The position numbers and the translations under genes were made by a program. Positions 1 through 11,839 of a stretch of 64,000 nt of DNA are shown here, one piece after another. The notes below the pieces were generated by a model that saw nothing but the letters and a program-made list of their open reading frames with translations, searched no databases and was not told the DNA's origin. The stretch comes from Tilletiaria anomala UBC 951 (Eukaryota; Basidiomycota; Exobasidiomycetes; Georgefischeriales; Tilletiariaceae): the NCBI RefSeq assembly GCF_000711695.1, contig NW_013546916.1:1-64000 (forward strand). The letters are read 5' to 3'. Every line of letters starts with the position of its first letter. Positions within the stretch are counted from its first letter, which is position 1.

Positions 1-738
1 ACAGCTCGGGCGGAACGGGGCTGAAGCCTGTTCCAAAGTGCCGTCAGATCAGAGAGAGAAGCACAAGGCAACAGGTGTGGAAAGCAATAGCCGTGTTCAA
101 CCCCTCGCAGCATGAAGCCTCCGCAGACTCTCAGATGGCCTTGGCGCACCTCCGCGCACAACAATACGACACAGGAACGTCGCCGTCACAGGGCACTGCG
201 GCGTCCTCCGATCACTCCCGGAGGTTTTTTGTTGTCGGTTCCGAAAAACGTCCTATTCGGAAAGGATGGCGCTGTCGGTTGTGAGGCAATGGTCAAACTG
301 GAGAGGCAGGCCAGGGCAAGTTTGGGGCCACGAGGCGACTCCGTGCATACCTGCACATTCTTCTTCGCTGTACCTTCCATTCTTTGCCAGGCTTTGCCCC
401 GCGACCGCCGATGCAGATGCATACGGTCAAATCGGCAATGGCCATAATTATATACATGCATGTATGTATGGGGTGGCACTCCACCAAACAGCTTTCAAAC
501 AAGCGGAGGACGCAGTTTGTCCGATCCCTCAGTTTATGGAGAGGAACCCGCCTTGTTGGGTCCTGATTGGTTTACCATCCCGTCCAGCCAGGCTACGTGC
601 TCGTCCATTTCATAAGGACAAGGTGAACATGGGGGCTTCTGCTTGACTCCTTCCCCTTCTTCTCCCTTCGTCATGCTGGTGGTAGCCACCCAGTAACGAA
701 ATCTATTCCATCCGCAGCACGACGTAGATGTAGACGCC
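1..738. other. Upstream region without a recognised gene
   Basis: Only short overlapping frames on both strands, none resembling a known family and none with convincing splice structure. The right part is probably the promoter and 5' leader of the GATA factor gene. The left part may belong to a gene outside the window. Confidence 0.5.
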
Positions 739-2357
739 ATGTCGACACCTTGCACTCCCGGCTCATTCTTCAGCCACACTCACTCAAGCGGCCTCGTCGC
801 CGCCGGCTTCCACGTCTCTGCAGATCATCATCACCATCATTATCATCAGCACGAGCAGGAGCACGCCCATCAGCGGCAGGCCCATCTTCCAGCATGGCCC
901 TCGGCGGCTTCGAAGGACGATTCGCACCACGGCGACAACGAGCAGCGGCGACGGACATTGCAAGAGGTAGGCGGGGCCTATTACTTCCCTTCTGTTCCCA
1001 GGGCTTGTCAATCACATCTCTCCAATGGTGTATTGCTTTCCCTTCCAGATCTACGCTCTCTCTCACGAGATCTGCGCTGTTGCTGCCGCTCACATGGCGC
1101 ACGACAGCAAGCCTTGCACACTGCAGGTACATGACCTGCTAGACGGCTGTCTTCGAGGCTATGACCTGCTTCAGACCCTCATCTCGGAACCGGACAACCA
1201 GGCCTCCAAGGGCCCTTTCTCTTCCAACGCCATGACGTGTGAGTAACCCTGTCTAGCTTGTAATCAGCCCGGTGAGCTGACACCGTGATCACTTATGTTT
1301 TCCTCCTTTCATGTACGTGTGGTGTAACCTGATGTGTTCTGCAGCAGGCAACGGTCAAGACGTCGACAGCAGATTAAAAATGCACATCAAGCTGCCCCCC
1401 ATCACGACCTTCTACCGCGCAGCTGCAGATGCCCAATTATCCTTACCGACACCATCGAAGAGTCCGATGGCGCATAATCTCACCGCTCTGTCACCCGCTG
1501 CGTCGTCTACATGCTTGCACGCATCGCCGCGCCTCTTCGTCGACCCTGACAGTAACGGTGGTAGCGATGGTGGCCGCCTCAGCTTGCCAGCAGCCGGGGC
1601 TTCCTCTGTTGCAGACTCGCGCTCGCTACGAGCTGCCATCGCCAATACGCCGGTGCTCGTGTCGCCGCTCACTGCGTCGGTACCATCGTCCGTCGCCTCT
1701 TGGGCCTCATACCAGTCTCAGCAGCACATCCAGCCTCATGCGGCTGCTGGCGTCAAGCGACGCGGTCGCCCGCGTGCGCGCTCTGCGGTCGAGTACCTCA
1801 CCGCGAACGCCAACGGTAGGGTGAGGAGCACACAGGCATACTACTCTTCGAGCGTAAGCGGCAACAACAGCAGCAAAAGCACCACTACCAGCACCGGCAG
1901 CATCGGCTCAGCCGCTGCAGATACCAAGACCAACAGCGGCGGTAGCAGTAGCAAAAAGAGGGGTCCCCCTGTATACGCCAAGCGCTGTCGAAGACCGGCC
2001 GAGGTGTGCTGTGAGTGCTGCCGGGCTGACGACTCTCCCGAGTGGCGCAAGGGGCCTTCGGGCCCGCGCACGCTCTGCAACGCCTGCGGACTGCACTACT
2101 CCAAATTGATCAAGATCGATCGTGAGCGTCAGCAGCTGCCGATGAAGGGAGACGTGTGCAAACGAAAGGAGAAGATGGAGCAGGAAACAGAAGATGAAGG
2201 GATGCTTCGAAATGGCAGCGGAAGCAATTGCGGCAGTGAAAGTATTTGCAACGAAGGTGGCGCTCGACGCGAGCCTCGCGTCATCACGCTCGAAGAGCTA
2301 AGACATGCGGTTAGGGATATGGCACAGGCTGCTCACTCTCTGCTGTCGCCTCCATGA
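739..2357 (+). CDS. GATA-type zinc-finger transcription factor
   Basis: Three exons (739-966, 1049-1238, 1345-2357) give about 476 residues. Both introns have clean donors (GTAGGC, GTGAGT) and the phases agree. The single GATA finger lies near residues 360-390 with the pattern C-x2-C-x18-C-x2-C, containing SPEWRKGPSG and LCNACGLHYSK. The 18-residue loop is the type found in White-collar-2-like and other fungal GATA factors; I see no PAS domain, so it is not WC-2 itself. The N-terminus holds a His-rich stretch (DHHHHHYHQHEQEHAH) and a predicted helical segment encoded by exon 2. Ser/Gly/Thr-rich linkers fill the middle, and a basic segment follows the finger. Expected to act in the nucleus on WGATAR-like sites; the regulated pathway cannot be read from sequence. 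The last acceptor is a tandem CAGCAG, so two isoforms differing by one residue are possible. Confidence 0.85.
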
Positions 2358-2551
2358 GACTTTTTCGTCGCATTCGCACGACCCCAATTTTTTTGTTATA
2401 TCCCCTCGCAGCATTCACACTTATATATTCGCGCTTTCATTGTTGTATTCATTATCACCGGGCATCGATATACTTGGATCATCGGTGCTGCATTCACTAC
2501 CCACTGCTTTGATTGCTTGCTTGAAGCGATCACTTCATGGGAATCCTCACC

Positions 2552-4451
2552 CTACATGCTTCGATTGTGGAACAGATTGCGGAACTCGTGCGCGTCTTCG
2601 TTTGCCCTAGAGAACGAAGTCGTCGAGGAGGAAATGAAGCCATCATGCCTCACGCCGCCGGTGTCAGATCCGTTGCGGTCACTTGCAAAACCGCCACTAG
2701 CGCCGTCCGTGCGCCGCTTTCGCCGCATGGTGATCAGCTGATGCGGAAGGCAAGGTGATCATGCGGGTCAGTTGAGCATACCAACGCGTACATACGCACA
2801 TACACGGCATGGTGACTCACAATGCGGCCCCAGTATCCGAAATCCTGGTAATTCTTGGCGATCAGCACAAGATCTGGATGCTCGGGCACATGCGTCTTCT
2901 TGTCCTCCTCCTCGCTGATGGACGGCACAAAGAAAACCAGGCGGCCGTCATCTTTGAGCAGACGCGACGACTGCTTCATCAAGTCCGTCAGCAGATCTTG
3001 GAGGTGATAGGCGCGCATCGGAGGGTGGTAATCCATGGTCCTGCAGTATTGCGATGCAGACGGGAGCAGACTAGTCAGCAACGGACAGGGTCAATTTGAC
3101 CTGGGAGTTGTTCAGCACTGACAGATGTGCAGGCGTTCCATCGGGCATGATGACCGGTCCGTCGTGATGCCGCCCATTTGCTCGGAGGCCAAGCTTCTTT
3201 GCACCGGCTCGAACACCATACGGTGGATCGGTGATGATGGCATCGAACAGTCCTTGATCGCGGTAAACCTCTTTGCGCCACGCAGGCTGCGTAAAGTCCA
3301 TGTGCAGGCAATCGAGATATCGATGCGTGCAGCCGTACTGTTCGGCGACTTTCATGATACCAGTCTTACCTGGACCTGCTACTGTGTACGTCCAAGCGGC
3401 GCGGGAATCCGAGCAAGGTCAGTTGAGGAAGGCGCGAACTCCGTGATTGGAGTGAGTGACACTTACGCTCTTTCCCACGCAACGCCCGGACGTCTATCTC
3501 GGCACCGAGTACATAAGCATCGTATAGAGACGCTGCGTGCAGCATTGAACCCGTGCCGGTAAATGGATCGTAAATGATCTTCCCGGGGCCGGCCTAGATT
3601 GAATGTGTACGGTCAGTGACCTCTCACTATGCAAGGCTACAATTTGGCAAAGCGTCGCTCACCAAGCCCATCAGAGCCATTCGAAGACTCATTTCGCTCT
3701 CCATGGTCGTGTTTCCAATATATACCCTCTTCTTGACGTCAAAGACATCAACCTTGTCCCTGCCAAATTCGATCTGGAGCTTCCTCCCGACGAAGATATG
3801 TTGAGGTTTAGTGATGTGCCCAGTCTTCGCCTTCTCAGCTCGTCTGGCTTCTTTTGATGCCTCTGCTGCTAAGCCCTTCTCATGTAGCTGGACAACACCA
3901 ACCAGCAGCTCTGCGCCTTTCATCTTGATATCGCCCGTAAGAGCGGCGGCCATGTAGGAAAAGCCTTGAAAGAGTGCTCGCTGTTCGTACTCTGAAATCC
4001 TGTATCCAAAGTTGAGCACATCGAACTTCCAAGAGGTCCTTTCATCGCAGTATTTCTGCCATTTCGCATTCCCTTGAGGTGATTGAAGCTTGGCGTGCAA
4101 TTCTGCATGGTCAGCAGCCTCAGCCCAGAGCTCCCACGCGTCTTTGATGGCTACACTGCGCTTGCAGATGCGCTCGACGGCTTCGTTGCCAGCTGGAATG
4201 TGGAACAGAACGAATGGAGAATCCCATTCTGGCGTCTGCTCGTTGTGGATTCGTTTGTTGCTGCTGCCTTGTGAGTAGAGCTGCGCTGCTTCGCGAGACT
4301 GTGGTGCGACGCTAGCGAGATGCGACAAGGTGGAAGACCACGGTACGACTTCATACGCGACACCCAGATACTCGGTTACCGCGAGCCATTCGGACAGAGC
4401 GAAATTGAGGTTCGCATCCGAAAAAAAGATTGCATAGATATTCGACTGCAT
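2552..4451 (-). CDS. TRM11: tRNA (guanine-N2-)-methyltransferase, Trm11 catalytic subunit
   Basis: Five exons on the minus strand (4451-3663, 3593-3467, 3369-3123, 3040-2821, 2737-2552), phases consistent, about 522 residues. Family knowledge: Trm11 with Trm112 methylates G10 of tRNAs to m2G in the cytoplasm. The N-terminus (NIYAIFFSDANLNFALSEW) matches the conserved start of Trm11, followed by a THUMP-like region. The SAM-binding motif is YDPFTGTGS and the catalytic motif is TDPPYGVRAGAKKLG. Near the end are DDGRLVFFVPS and a basic tail closing in HEFRNLFHNRSM. I chose the Met at 4451 because family similarity begins there; in-frame Mets at 4544 and 4583 would add 31 or 44 residues. The third intron uses a weaker donor (GTCAGT), chosen because only it keeps frame. 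It is divergent from HOM2, with a gap of about 540 bp. Confidence 0.9.
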
Positions 4452-4994
4452 GCTGTCATCTTTGCATCGAGATGCATGGCCAGCGCTGATGCTAGCATTG
4501 GCGAGCGCATCGTTGATGCTGGCACTAGCTTCTTGGGTGGCCATTTGGACAACCCGAGCCAATCCAGACTGGCGTAGGTTCAAGTTGCGACACTACCAAG
4601 GAAGGCCCTAATGCTTTTGTCTTTGTAGTATGCAATTGGGATCAAGGGGGACCTTCCAGCAGCGATGTAAGCCCAAGATTGCAAAGACATGCTCGTCTGC
4701 TTGTGCAACCCTTGAACAATGGACTTGTGAGTGTCGTCTAGAGTTGCAGTGGAAACTGGGAAAAACGAGAGCATCTCCAGGGAGGCCGGAAGGAAACATG
4801 GAATTCGGAATTCGGAACCTACTACCTCCCCTGCGCACTCACGTACTTTCATTCTGACTCACGGGCTGACTCGCTTCGCTCTTTCCCGTTTCGCACTTTG
4901 TACGTTTCTCTCATCTGTCCAAGTTAAGCTAAGCGTATAGAGTGCATTTGGTCCCGTACGCATCGGACTCCTAGGGAGGTAGGCACCGTACACG
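4452..4994. promoter_or_regulatory. Divergent TRM11/HOM2 intergenic region
   Basis: About 540 bp between two head-to-head starts. It must hold both promoters. I see no TATA element placed convincingly for either gene. Short minus-strand frames here (for example 4580-4852) have no family similarity and could be upstream ORFs of the TRM11 leader. Confidence 0.4.
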
Positions 4995-6264
4995 ATGGCA
5001 AAGGTCAAGGTAGGCGTATTGGGTGCCACTGGTGAGTCGATACCGAGTTGGCCTTAAAAGTATCTTCAGCTAACCCTTTCTCCGTCAGGCACCGTGGGCC
5101 AAAGGTTCATCCTCCAACTGGCGGACCATCCTCAGTTCGAGCTGGCTGCACTCGGGGCTTCATCATCTTCCACAGGGAAGTCATACAAAGATGCGGTGGC
5201 AGGGAGATGGAAGCAAGTCAAGCCCATTCCTGAGAATGTCAAGAACGTGACTCTGGTCGAATGCGAGCCGAAAGAGTTTGTTGACTGCGAAGTAGTCTTT
5301 AGCGGGCTCGACAGCGGGCCAGCTAGCACAATCGGTAAGCAGGCTGCCATTTCTTTTGCGATTTATTACAACTGAACCCAGGCCGTTCCATCAGAACCTG
5401 CATTCCGAGACGCCAACCTGCGCGTGTTTTCGAACGCACGCAACTACCGCATGGACCCCGTCTGTCCACTCGTCGTTCCACTTGTCAACCCCGATCACTT
5501 CAGCATCATTCCACATCAACGATCCACCTTGTCTCCGTCGCCATCCAAAGGATTCATCATCACAAACGCAAACTGCTCCACGACCGGAATCGTTGTGCCT
5601 TTGAAGGCTCTCCAGGACGCGTTTGGCCCACTCGACAAAATTATGGTTTCGACACTGCAGGCAGTTTCCGGCGCAGGCTACCCAGGCGTCAGCTCCTTTG
5701 ATATTCACGACAACGTAGTGCCATACATCTCGGGTGAGGAGGAGAAGATCGAGAGCGAGACGCGCAAGATCCTTGGAGGTATCAATGCAAATTCGACGGC
5801 GTTTGAGCAGCTCGACGATCTCGCCATCTCCGCGCACTGCAACCGCGTGCCCGTATTGGACGGGCATACTGAGTGCGTCTCTGTCAGCTTCAAGAAACAG
5901 CCAGCACCGAGCGTGGAGGAGGTAAAGGAAGTTCTGAGGAAGTACACATGCGAAGCGCAGAAACTTGGCTGTCATTCCGCACCTAAACAGGTCATCACCG
6001 TGCACGACGAGCCGGATCGACCGCAGCCGCGGCTGGATAGAGACTGGCAGGACGGAGCCGGCGTGAATGTCGGGCGCGTGCGGAAGTGCCCAGTATTTGA
6101 CATTAAGGTGCGCACTTCACAACCATTTGGCTGCTGTTGTCCGAACACTAACCAACGCTTATTGTCTTTAGTTTGTGGCGTTGTCCAACAATGTTATGAT
6201 CGGCGCCGCTACGAGTTCGGTCATGAACGCAGAAATCGCTCTCGCGAAGGGGTATTTGGCTTGA
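4995..6264 (+). CDS. HOM2: Aspartate-semialdehyde dehydrogenase
   Basis: Four exons (4995-5031, 5089-5334, 5395-6107, 6172-6264) give 362 residues, the normal fungal length. It reduces aspartyl phosphate with NADPH to aspartate semialdehyde, the branch point toward homoserine, threonine, methionine and, in some organisms, lysine. Visible family features: N-terminal NADP fold MAKVKVGVLGATG then TVGQRF; SGLDSGPAS; FSNARNYRMDP; the active-site cysteine in ITNANCSTTG (about Cys155); STLQAVSGAGYPG; the substrate-binding RVPVLDGHTECV; and the C-terminal SNNVMIGAATSSVMNAE. All introns are about 60 nt. The first splits the Gly codon of the nucleotide-binding loop. The start ATG follows a short leader and is the only Met that supplies the complete loop. 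The gene converges on the phytase gene, 237 bp apart. Confidence 0.95.
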
Positions 6265-6501
6265 TGTAAACGAACGAAATAGAGGATACAAAATATGAAA
6301 AGGGCCAGGAGGCGCCTGTTGTCTTTTGTGGATGGCAATATGCATTACAGGCCGTCTATCGCGCGGTGGGCCTGAAGAGTATGTTAAGCAGAAGCGGGCA
6401 ATGAAGTGATCAGCAGCTACTATCCAGGGCGATCAAAATAACAATTGGGCGCGAAAGTCGAAAGGGAGTTGAAAGAGCTTTAGCGCTAGGTCACCATGAA
6501 A

Positions 6502-8364
6502 CTAGGCGATGGTGCCGTTAGTCACGGTCGGACCCGTGAGCGTGTAGTTGCCAAAGCAGGCGAAGTCGAAGTTAGCCGCCTTGTAAGCAGTTGCCTGCTG
6601 GAACTGGACGAACTCCGACAAAAGGCAGCTGCCATCGGAGCGGGGTGTGCAGCCTTGCGCCTCGTTCATCGGAATCAAGGCGTCGTTCAGGATGGTGCGA
6701 ATAATCTGCGTGCTGTTGCCGCCCTCCGTTGAGCCGCACTCGGCGACCTCGAAAATGAGACGGGCGGCGAAGGGAGTGATGTGGGACAGGACAAAGGTCC
6801 TGTTGTCATCCATCGTGGTTGCGCTCAAGTATTCGCCGACCACATGGGTGTAGTTGAGCGCGACGAGGACGGAGAGGATGATGTCGTCGTGCGTAAAGTC
6901 GACATACATTGGCTGGTCGGTCGGGAAGTACTCCGGTGTGAGGAGAGTGCTGTTCTGCGTCGTGATCTGATCTGCGGGGATGGTACCGTTGGTCAGACGC
7001 GCGAGGAACTCCTGCACGTAGCCGATACCTTGCGCGCGGCCCGAGGGGCTCATGCTGCCGTAGTCTCCCTGGAACTGCAGATCGAGGAAGTACTCAAAGC
7101 CACGCCATTCGTCCTCGGTAAAGAGTTCGCAGAAGGGCGAGTAGCCTAGAGCATTCGTCTCGTATGCGCAGAGAGATTGCATTCCGTAGACCATTTCTGT
7201 CGTCAAGTTCAGGCTGGTGTACTGTTGCAGACGCTCAACCGTGCCTTTAAGGTAGGTGGCTTCCCACTGAGGCGTCAAATAGGTGTCACCAACGGCGAGT
7301 GCGCCTACGTTGCTGTTGTTGCAAGCTGCAAGGGAATAAGAAAGCGCAGCAGGAAATTTGTCAGTTGATCACTCTTCCTCTTCGAAATTAGTATACTGAA
7401 AAGCTCACTATCGTAGCTGGCAAGAGTGTTGTTGAAACCGTCACCTTCGAGAATGACGAGTAGATCGATCAGTGACGGCGCGTCAAGACCAAAGAAGCCA
7501 GCCGTCCAGTAGCGAGCCGAGTCAAGCATGCGCTCCTGGCTGGTGGTACGGATGACAGGTTTGCGAGGAGCTGTGCCATTACCGCCTGCGGTTGAATTGT
7601 ACAAGGAGCCGTATGAATAGTACGCTTTGATACCGCTGTCGAATACTTGCTGAGCGCCGACGGGAGTGAGGATCTCAGCGCCCAGCTGGTACGTGTAGTT
7701 GGAAAGGAAAGCAAGAGGACCAGTGTTGGTGAATGCAGCACCGCCAGTGGCAGCGGCGGTGGAGGCGTTGGTGGCGAGGACGCCAAAGTACGGGGCGCCT
7801 TCGGTTGAGTAGCTCGTAGGGTAGCGTGCACCGTGACGGTGAAGAATATGCACGTTTGTGATCTTGCAAGTTGGGTCTAGCTGACGGTTCTTCTGAGCCT
7901 CGGAGAACAGGGGCGATGGGAACCAAGGAGACTTTGTATGGTCGAGAAGGAGGGGTCAATGTCATGTCAGGAGCTGATGCACGGCGCGTCTTTAATGATG
8001 AGCCAAGACAAACCGTATTTCCCCAGTACCTGGCCATGTTAAAGTCACTGCCCTTGGAGTTTGCTGGCGTGTACTCATCCGCTTTTGTCGCCGCCCCGAG
8101 GTTGGGCTTCGTCGAGTTCAAGCGGTTGTTCTGCGCGAGGAAGGGCGCGGCTCCATACTTGATGGTTCCAGAGTAACCGATATCCGTCGGGAACGCAGGA
8201 CTGATGTCGATAGTTGCATTGGGACGGACAGCTCCGGCTTGACGTGAAAACAGGACGTGTGGGTCCTCCAGGTAAACATCTTCAGCAAAAGGAGTAGACG
8301 GCGTCGGCGTGGCGACGGCCAGGCTGGACGCTAACAGCAGGGCTGAAGAGAGCTTGAAGAGCAT
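6502..8364 (-). CDS. Secreted histidine acid phosphatase (phytase-like)
   Basis: Three exons (8364-8014, 7931-7409, 7325-6502) give 565 residues. The first 18-20 residues (MLFKLSSALLLASSLAVA) are a typical signal peptide, so the enzyme should be extracellular or cell-wall bound. The family signature RHGARYP is at about residues 149-155 (catalytic His150), and the proton-donor HD pair in DFTHDD is at about 437-438. Both are needed for phosphomonoester hydrolysis, so it looks active. It fits fungal phytases and related secreted acid phosphatases that release phosphate from phytate or other esters; substrate cannot be settled here. Many N-x-S/T sites suggest heavy N-glycosylation, and several cysteines could form disulphides. 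The first intron ends in AAAG, an unusual but frame-preserving acceptor. Its upstream region contains a CACGTG hexamer. Possible functional link to the phosphate exporter gene 7 kb away. Confidence 0.92.
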
Positions 8365-11038
8365 CTTGCGATGTGATGTTTGGACGGTGCCTCAGCACTG
8401 GTGTAGAGGTCACAGAACAGGGCCGCGGGGGTGCTTGCTGTGCGTCGAGAGGAAATGGTGGGCTTTGCACAGGAGTAGATTCATCGCCTTGCGCTGATAT
8501 ATGTGGAGAAGGAATAGCAAAATGAAAGGCGACGTGTCAAGTACGACACCTACGCCATTCCTTTTCGAACTGAGGTGAAGAACTCAAGGGATACGTAGCA
8601 ATGCATTCACTCCTCCCGCGGCGTAACTCCCAACATCGGCACATCCGTCAGTGTCGTACTTAACCCTCGCATCACTCATGCTCGACTATGCTGTCTGCAC
8701 GTGTATGCTCCTCAGACAGGTATGAATCTAGCCATTATCCCCGTTTTCGTACAGTGCCTCTGCACCTCTGCCCATTGGTCTACACTGAGCGCCGACGGTT
8801 GCAACAGAAGGTTTGAGCATAGTAAACCACATACAGTAGCTTGCAATTTTGCGGAAAGAACAGCTCGAAAAACTACCATGAAGTTGTAAAATTCCAGGCA
8901 ACTACACCAAATTTCCGTCAGGTACGGATCACCGAGGATGAACATCACCTGAACCTGGATGATTGACAGCCGAGAGCGAGACAAAGCCGACTGTCGGCGC
9001 GGTTGCCCGGTCTTTGTTGCGGACTTGCCTTTGGCACTCTTCCAGAGCACCGTAGAGCAATCGGCAGAAGGCGCGAGATTATGTACCACAACGCCCTGAA
9101 AAAATACACAGGCCCCGCAGCGGTTTAACGCCGCAAGCTGACATTGCTTGCAGGTTGCGGCGCTCATGCACCTCTCCGAACAAAACTCCCATCCAGAACC
9201 ATCCGCAGGCATCCCGCCCAACGCTTGTCTTCGTGTCTTGGCGCAATGTGCACTTCCAAGTTTTATCAGATCTCGTCAATGTGGAACGTGCCCAAGCCTC
9301 AAATGGCCAAACGTGCCAAAAGGCAACGGACAAATCATCCTCGCTACATCACCTCGGGGACTTTAGCCGTCGCTCATCGATGTGTCTAATTCCGGGCAAC
9401 GCAGTCATGAAACTCCCTTCACCCAGAAAAACGAGGCCTGAATTGTAGCTCCTGTAAGCAAAGGGTTACGAAGTGCGAACCCTCGCATATGTACGTAGTT
9501 TTGCGACTTGCGACTTGCGAATTAAAATATTGCGAAGGCTGCGAGGCTCGGTCTTTTCGAGAATGTGGTCAGTGGTCGCAACATCCATATTGACTCACAG
9601 TGTACTAAAAGACTTGGCTCCTCAGACCAAGGAACGTGCACCGCATCCTCTCCGAAATGACCACCACGAAGTAAAGCATTGTTGCAAAGTTCATCCAAAT
9701 CGATTGTTTCTTTCCGACAGGAGGGACAAGGTAGAGATACCCTGGCGAGCAGTTCCGATGGTCTTCGTCTTGGCAGCTCCCCACTTGAATGTGATTCAGA
9801 AGCTACCTCGCTCCTTGCCGTGCGGATAGACTTGTTTGCTATCCTTGACTAGTAATGGAAAGCAGCCTGCAACAATGCCCTGCTTGAAACGACCCTGTCT
9901 CCGCCTGACTCAAGCTCATTCACCGCTGACCAAGCTAGCAATTGTTGATGGGGCCGCACGCTACGCTCTGGTAAGTGCTTTGCAACCACCATTAAACATG
10001 CCAAGTAGCCTCCATTGTCAGCAATCTCATTCAATGCAAGGGTGACACATTGATGAAAGTGTTGCGCTTGTTACAGCCTTGAGCTTGCGAAGCGAAGCGC
10101 GGACAACTGTGAGTTGACTATGATCATGCGAACAGAGGGAGGTAGAGGCAAAGATTTTGCCTGACTTTGATGACCTAAGTGCTCGTCCGCAATAGCTGGC
10201 TGTGGGCGGGCCCCCGCACTTCTTTAGTTTTTCCACCTGATTCCCTCAGTCAAGCCAGAAAGAAAAAAGGGAACTAGTAAAACCTAGTGGAACACAGCAC
10301 GAATGACCAGTGAGCGGAGTACAGAGCATTTGCACAGCACAGCCAATAGAGCGGACGAGGCATGTAAAAAGCTCTTCCTCCCTTACTATTGATGAACAGC
10401 AAGCGAGCTGTCGCCGGGGCCAGAGGGACCCTATGTTATTCAGCTGTTGGTCAAAGTGTCTGCATGCGAGGGGTGCGCGGTTGTGCTGCGCAGATGCTAC
10501 GCGCAGTGCTCGAAGTGCCAAGAGTGCACGCCCAAGCGATGAAATCAGGCTGTAGTCGGGGTGTTGTAGCCAATGCACCGAACACCTCTAGCTCTTCGCA
10601 AAGGAGCATAGGGAAGAGCAGCAACCTTTGTTGGTTACTCACGCTCCAAGATTAATTATCACGACTATGCAATTGCAGCAAACGAATGAGCATATTTAAC
10701 AAGAGGAGACGAGGCAGCAGGGTGGCAGCTGAAAGACGTGCGATTCGATGCAATCTGCGGCCGCCTTAATGGTGTGGATCCGGGAGTGACAGCCTGTCGT
10801 GGTATCAATTGGGGTTGCAGCAAAGGATGTGCTAGACCAGGTAGGATCAAAGGCGACATCTCCTTCGTAGAGTCGCGATGGGGAGCGTGCTGAGAAAGTC
10901 CAAGTCCACCTGATTGGTGCGAAGAGATGCGTGATGAATGTCGAAAAGTGTTGACGTTTTTTGTTGCGGTATCCGTGCCGTCTGTGCATACGGTAGAAGT
11001 ACGAAGAGAGGAGAGCGAGCCAGGAGTAAGGCCTGCGC
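8365..11038. other. 2.7 kb gene-poor stretch
   Basis: Between the phytase start and the MARVEL-protein stop I find no ORF with family similarity or a plausible spliced chain. The longest frame (8712-9221, minus, 169 codons) is Cys-rich but does not resemble a protein I know. A small direct repeat (CGACTTG units) lies near 9496-9515. The left end holds the phytase promoter. The remainder could encode non-coding RNA or a lineage-specific gene I cannot support. Confidence 0.5.
8698..8703. promoter_or_regulatory. CACGTG E-box upstream of phytase gene
   Basis: Palindromic CACGTG about 335 bp upstream of the phytase ATG. In ascomycete yeasts this is the core of Pho4 sites in phosphate-starvation genes. 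Chance occurrence is about one per 4 kb, so this is suggestive only. Confidence 0.25.
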
Positions 11039-11839
11039 TCAGGCGATCTCATCCTTCATCGATCGGCCCCGTCGGAAAGCGCCAGCACCGATGAAGATGG
11101 TGACGCCGAGCATGATGGTGACCAGGATGAATGCGATCCAATCGAATGCCATGAGCGCCTCGAGCGAGTTGCAGTAGTAGAGCGGCTGCAATGCACGGCA
11201 AGCAAGCATGAGACCAGTCAGCGTGAGGGTATTGCCTTCTTCTCTGCAAGCTTTTACTCACCGATGTCCCACAGTTTTGCCCGCCGTTGAGCTGAGCAGT
11301 GATTGAACCGGCTGCAGCGACCCAGAAGATCCAATTAACGAAAAGGAAAATAAGGTGTGAAGCGATCGAGGTCAGGATTCCACCGACGCCGGCGAGGAAG
11401 CACCCGAGCTACGAGAGCGGAAAATGTTCGCAGGTGAATCAGCAAAATATAACCTTTCCGATAAAGTGTTGAGGTTCCATGGCAGTGCTGAAAGCAGCAC
11501 TCACGTAAATCGAGCTGAAGAGGAAGGAGAACCATCCAATGAAGACATGGAACTGCGCGAGAAAAAGCAGTGTTCGGATATCAGCGGATGCGAGGTGACT
11601 CATGAGACAAGCACGCTGGTATGTATTACGTCACGTAATCGTCAATTCCATGGCCAACGCTGCATACTCACGTGAACCTTGTCCTTCAACCCTTGCGCCG
11701 TTTCGTTCGCAGCGCGGTTACCTTGGCGGTAGTCGTGCGTCAAGGCGGATGCGATGATAGCGACGATGAGCGAGACGAGAACGAGGACGCCGAAGCTGAT
11801 CGGATGACCACGGCGAATATAGGTGCTAGCGTCGACCAT
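11039..11839 (-). CDS. MARVEL-domain (Nce102-like) four-pass membrane protein
   Basis: Four exons (11839-11672, 11552-11505, 11408-11262, 11185-11039), all introns phase 0, give 169 residues, matching fungal Nce102/Fhn1-like proteins. Transmembrane segments are visible at about residues 14-33 (FGVLVLVSLIVAIIA), 57-72 (FHVFIGWFSFLFSSIY), 77-108 (LAGVGGILTSIASHLIFLFV and onward) and 137-156 (FILVTIMLGVTIFIGAG). The short cytosolic tail is charged (RRGRSMKDEIA). The segment QNCGTSPLYYCNSLEAL between the last two helices fits an extracellular loop with cysteines. Members of this family organise eisosome/MCC plasma-membrane domains and respond to sphingolipids; that role is inferred from family. 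A long 5' leader is likely because the TATA-like element sits 213 bp upstream of the ATG. Confidence 0.85.

Noticed and set aside
4580-4852. 90-codon minus-strand ORF just upstream of TRM11 as an extra first exon
   Set aside because: TRM11 similarity starts at 4451; the frame has no donor that joins well and no similarity to Trm11 N-termini.
8712-9221. Cys-rich 169-codon minus-strand ORF
   Set aside because: No signal peptide, no family pattern, no splice context; kept only as part of the gene-poor stretch.
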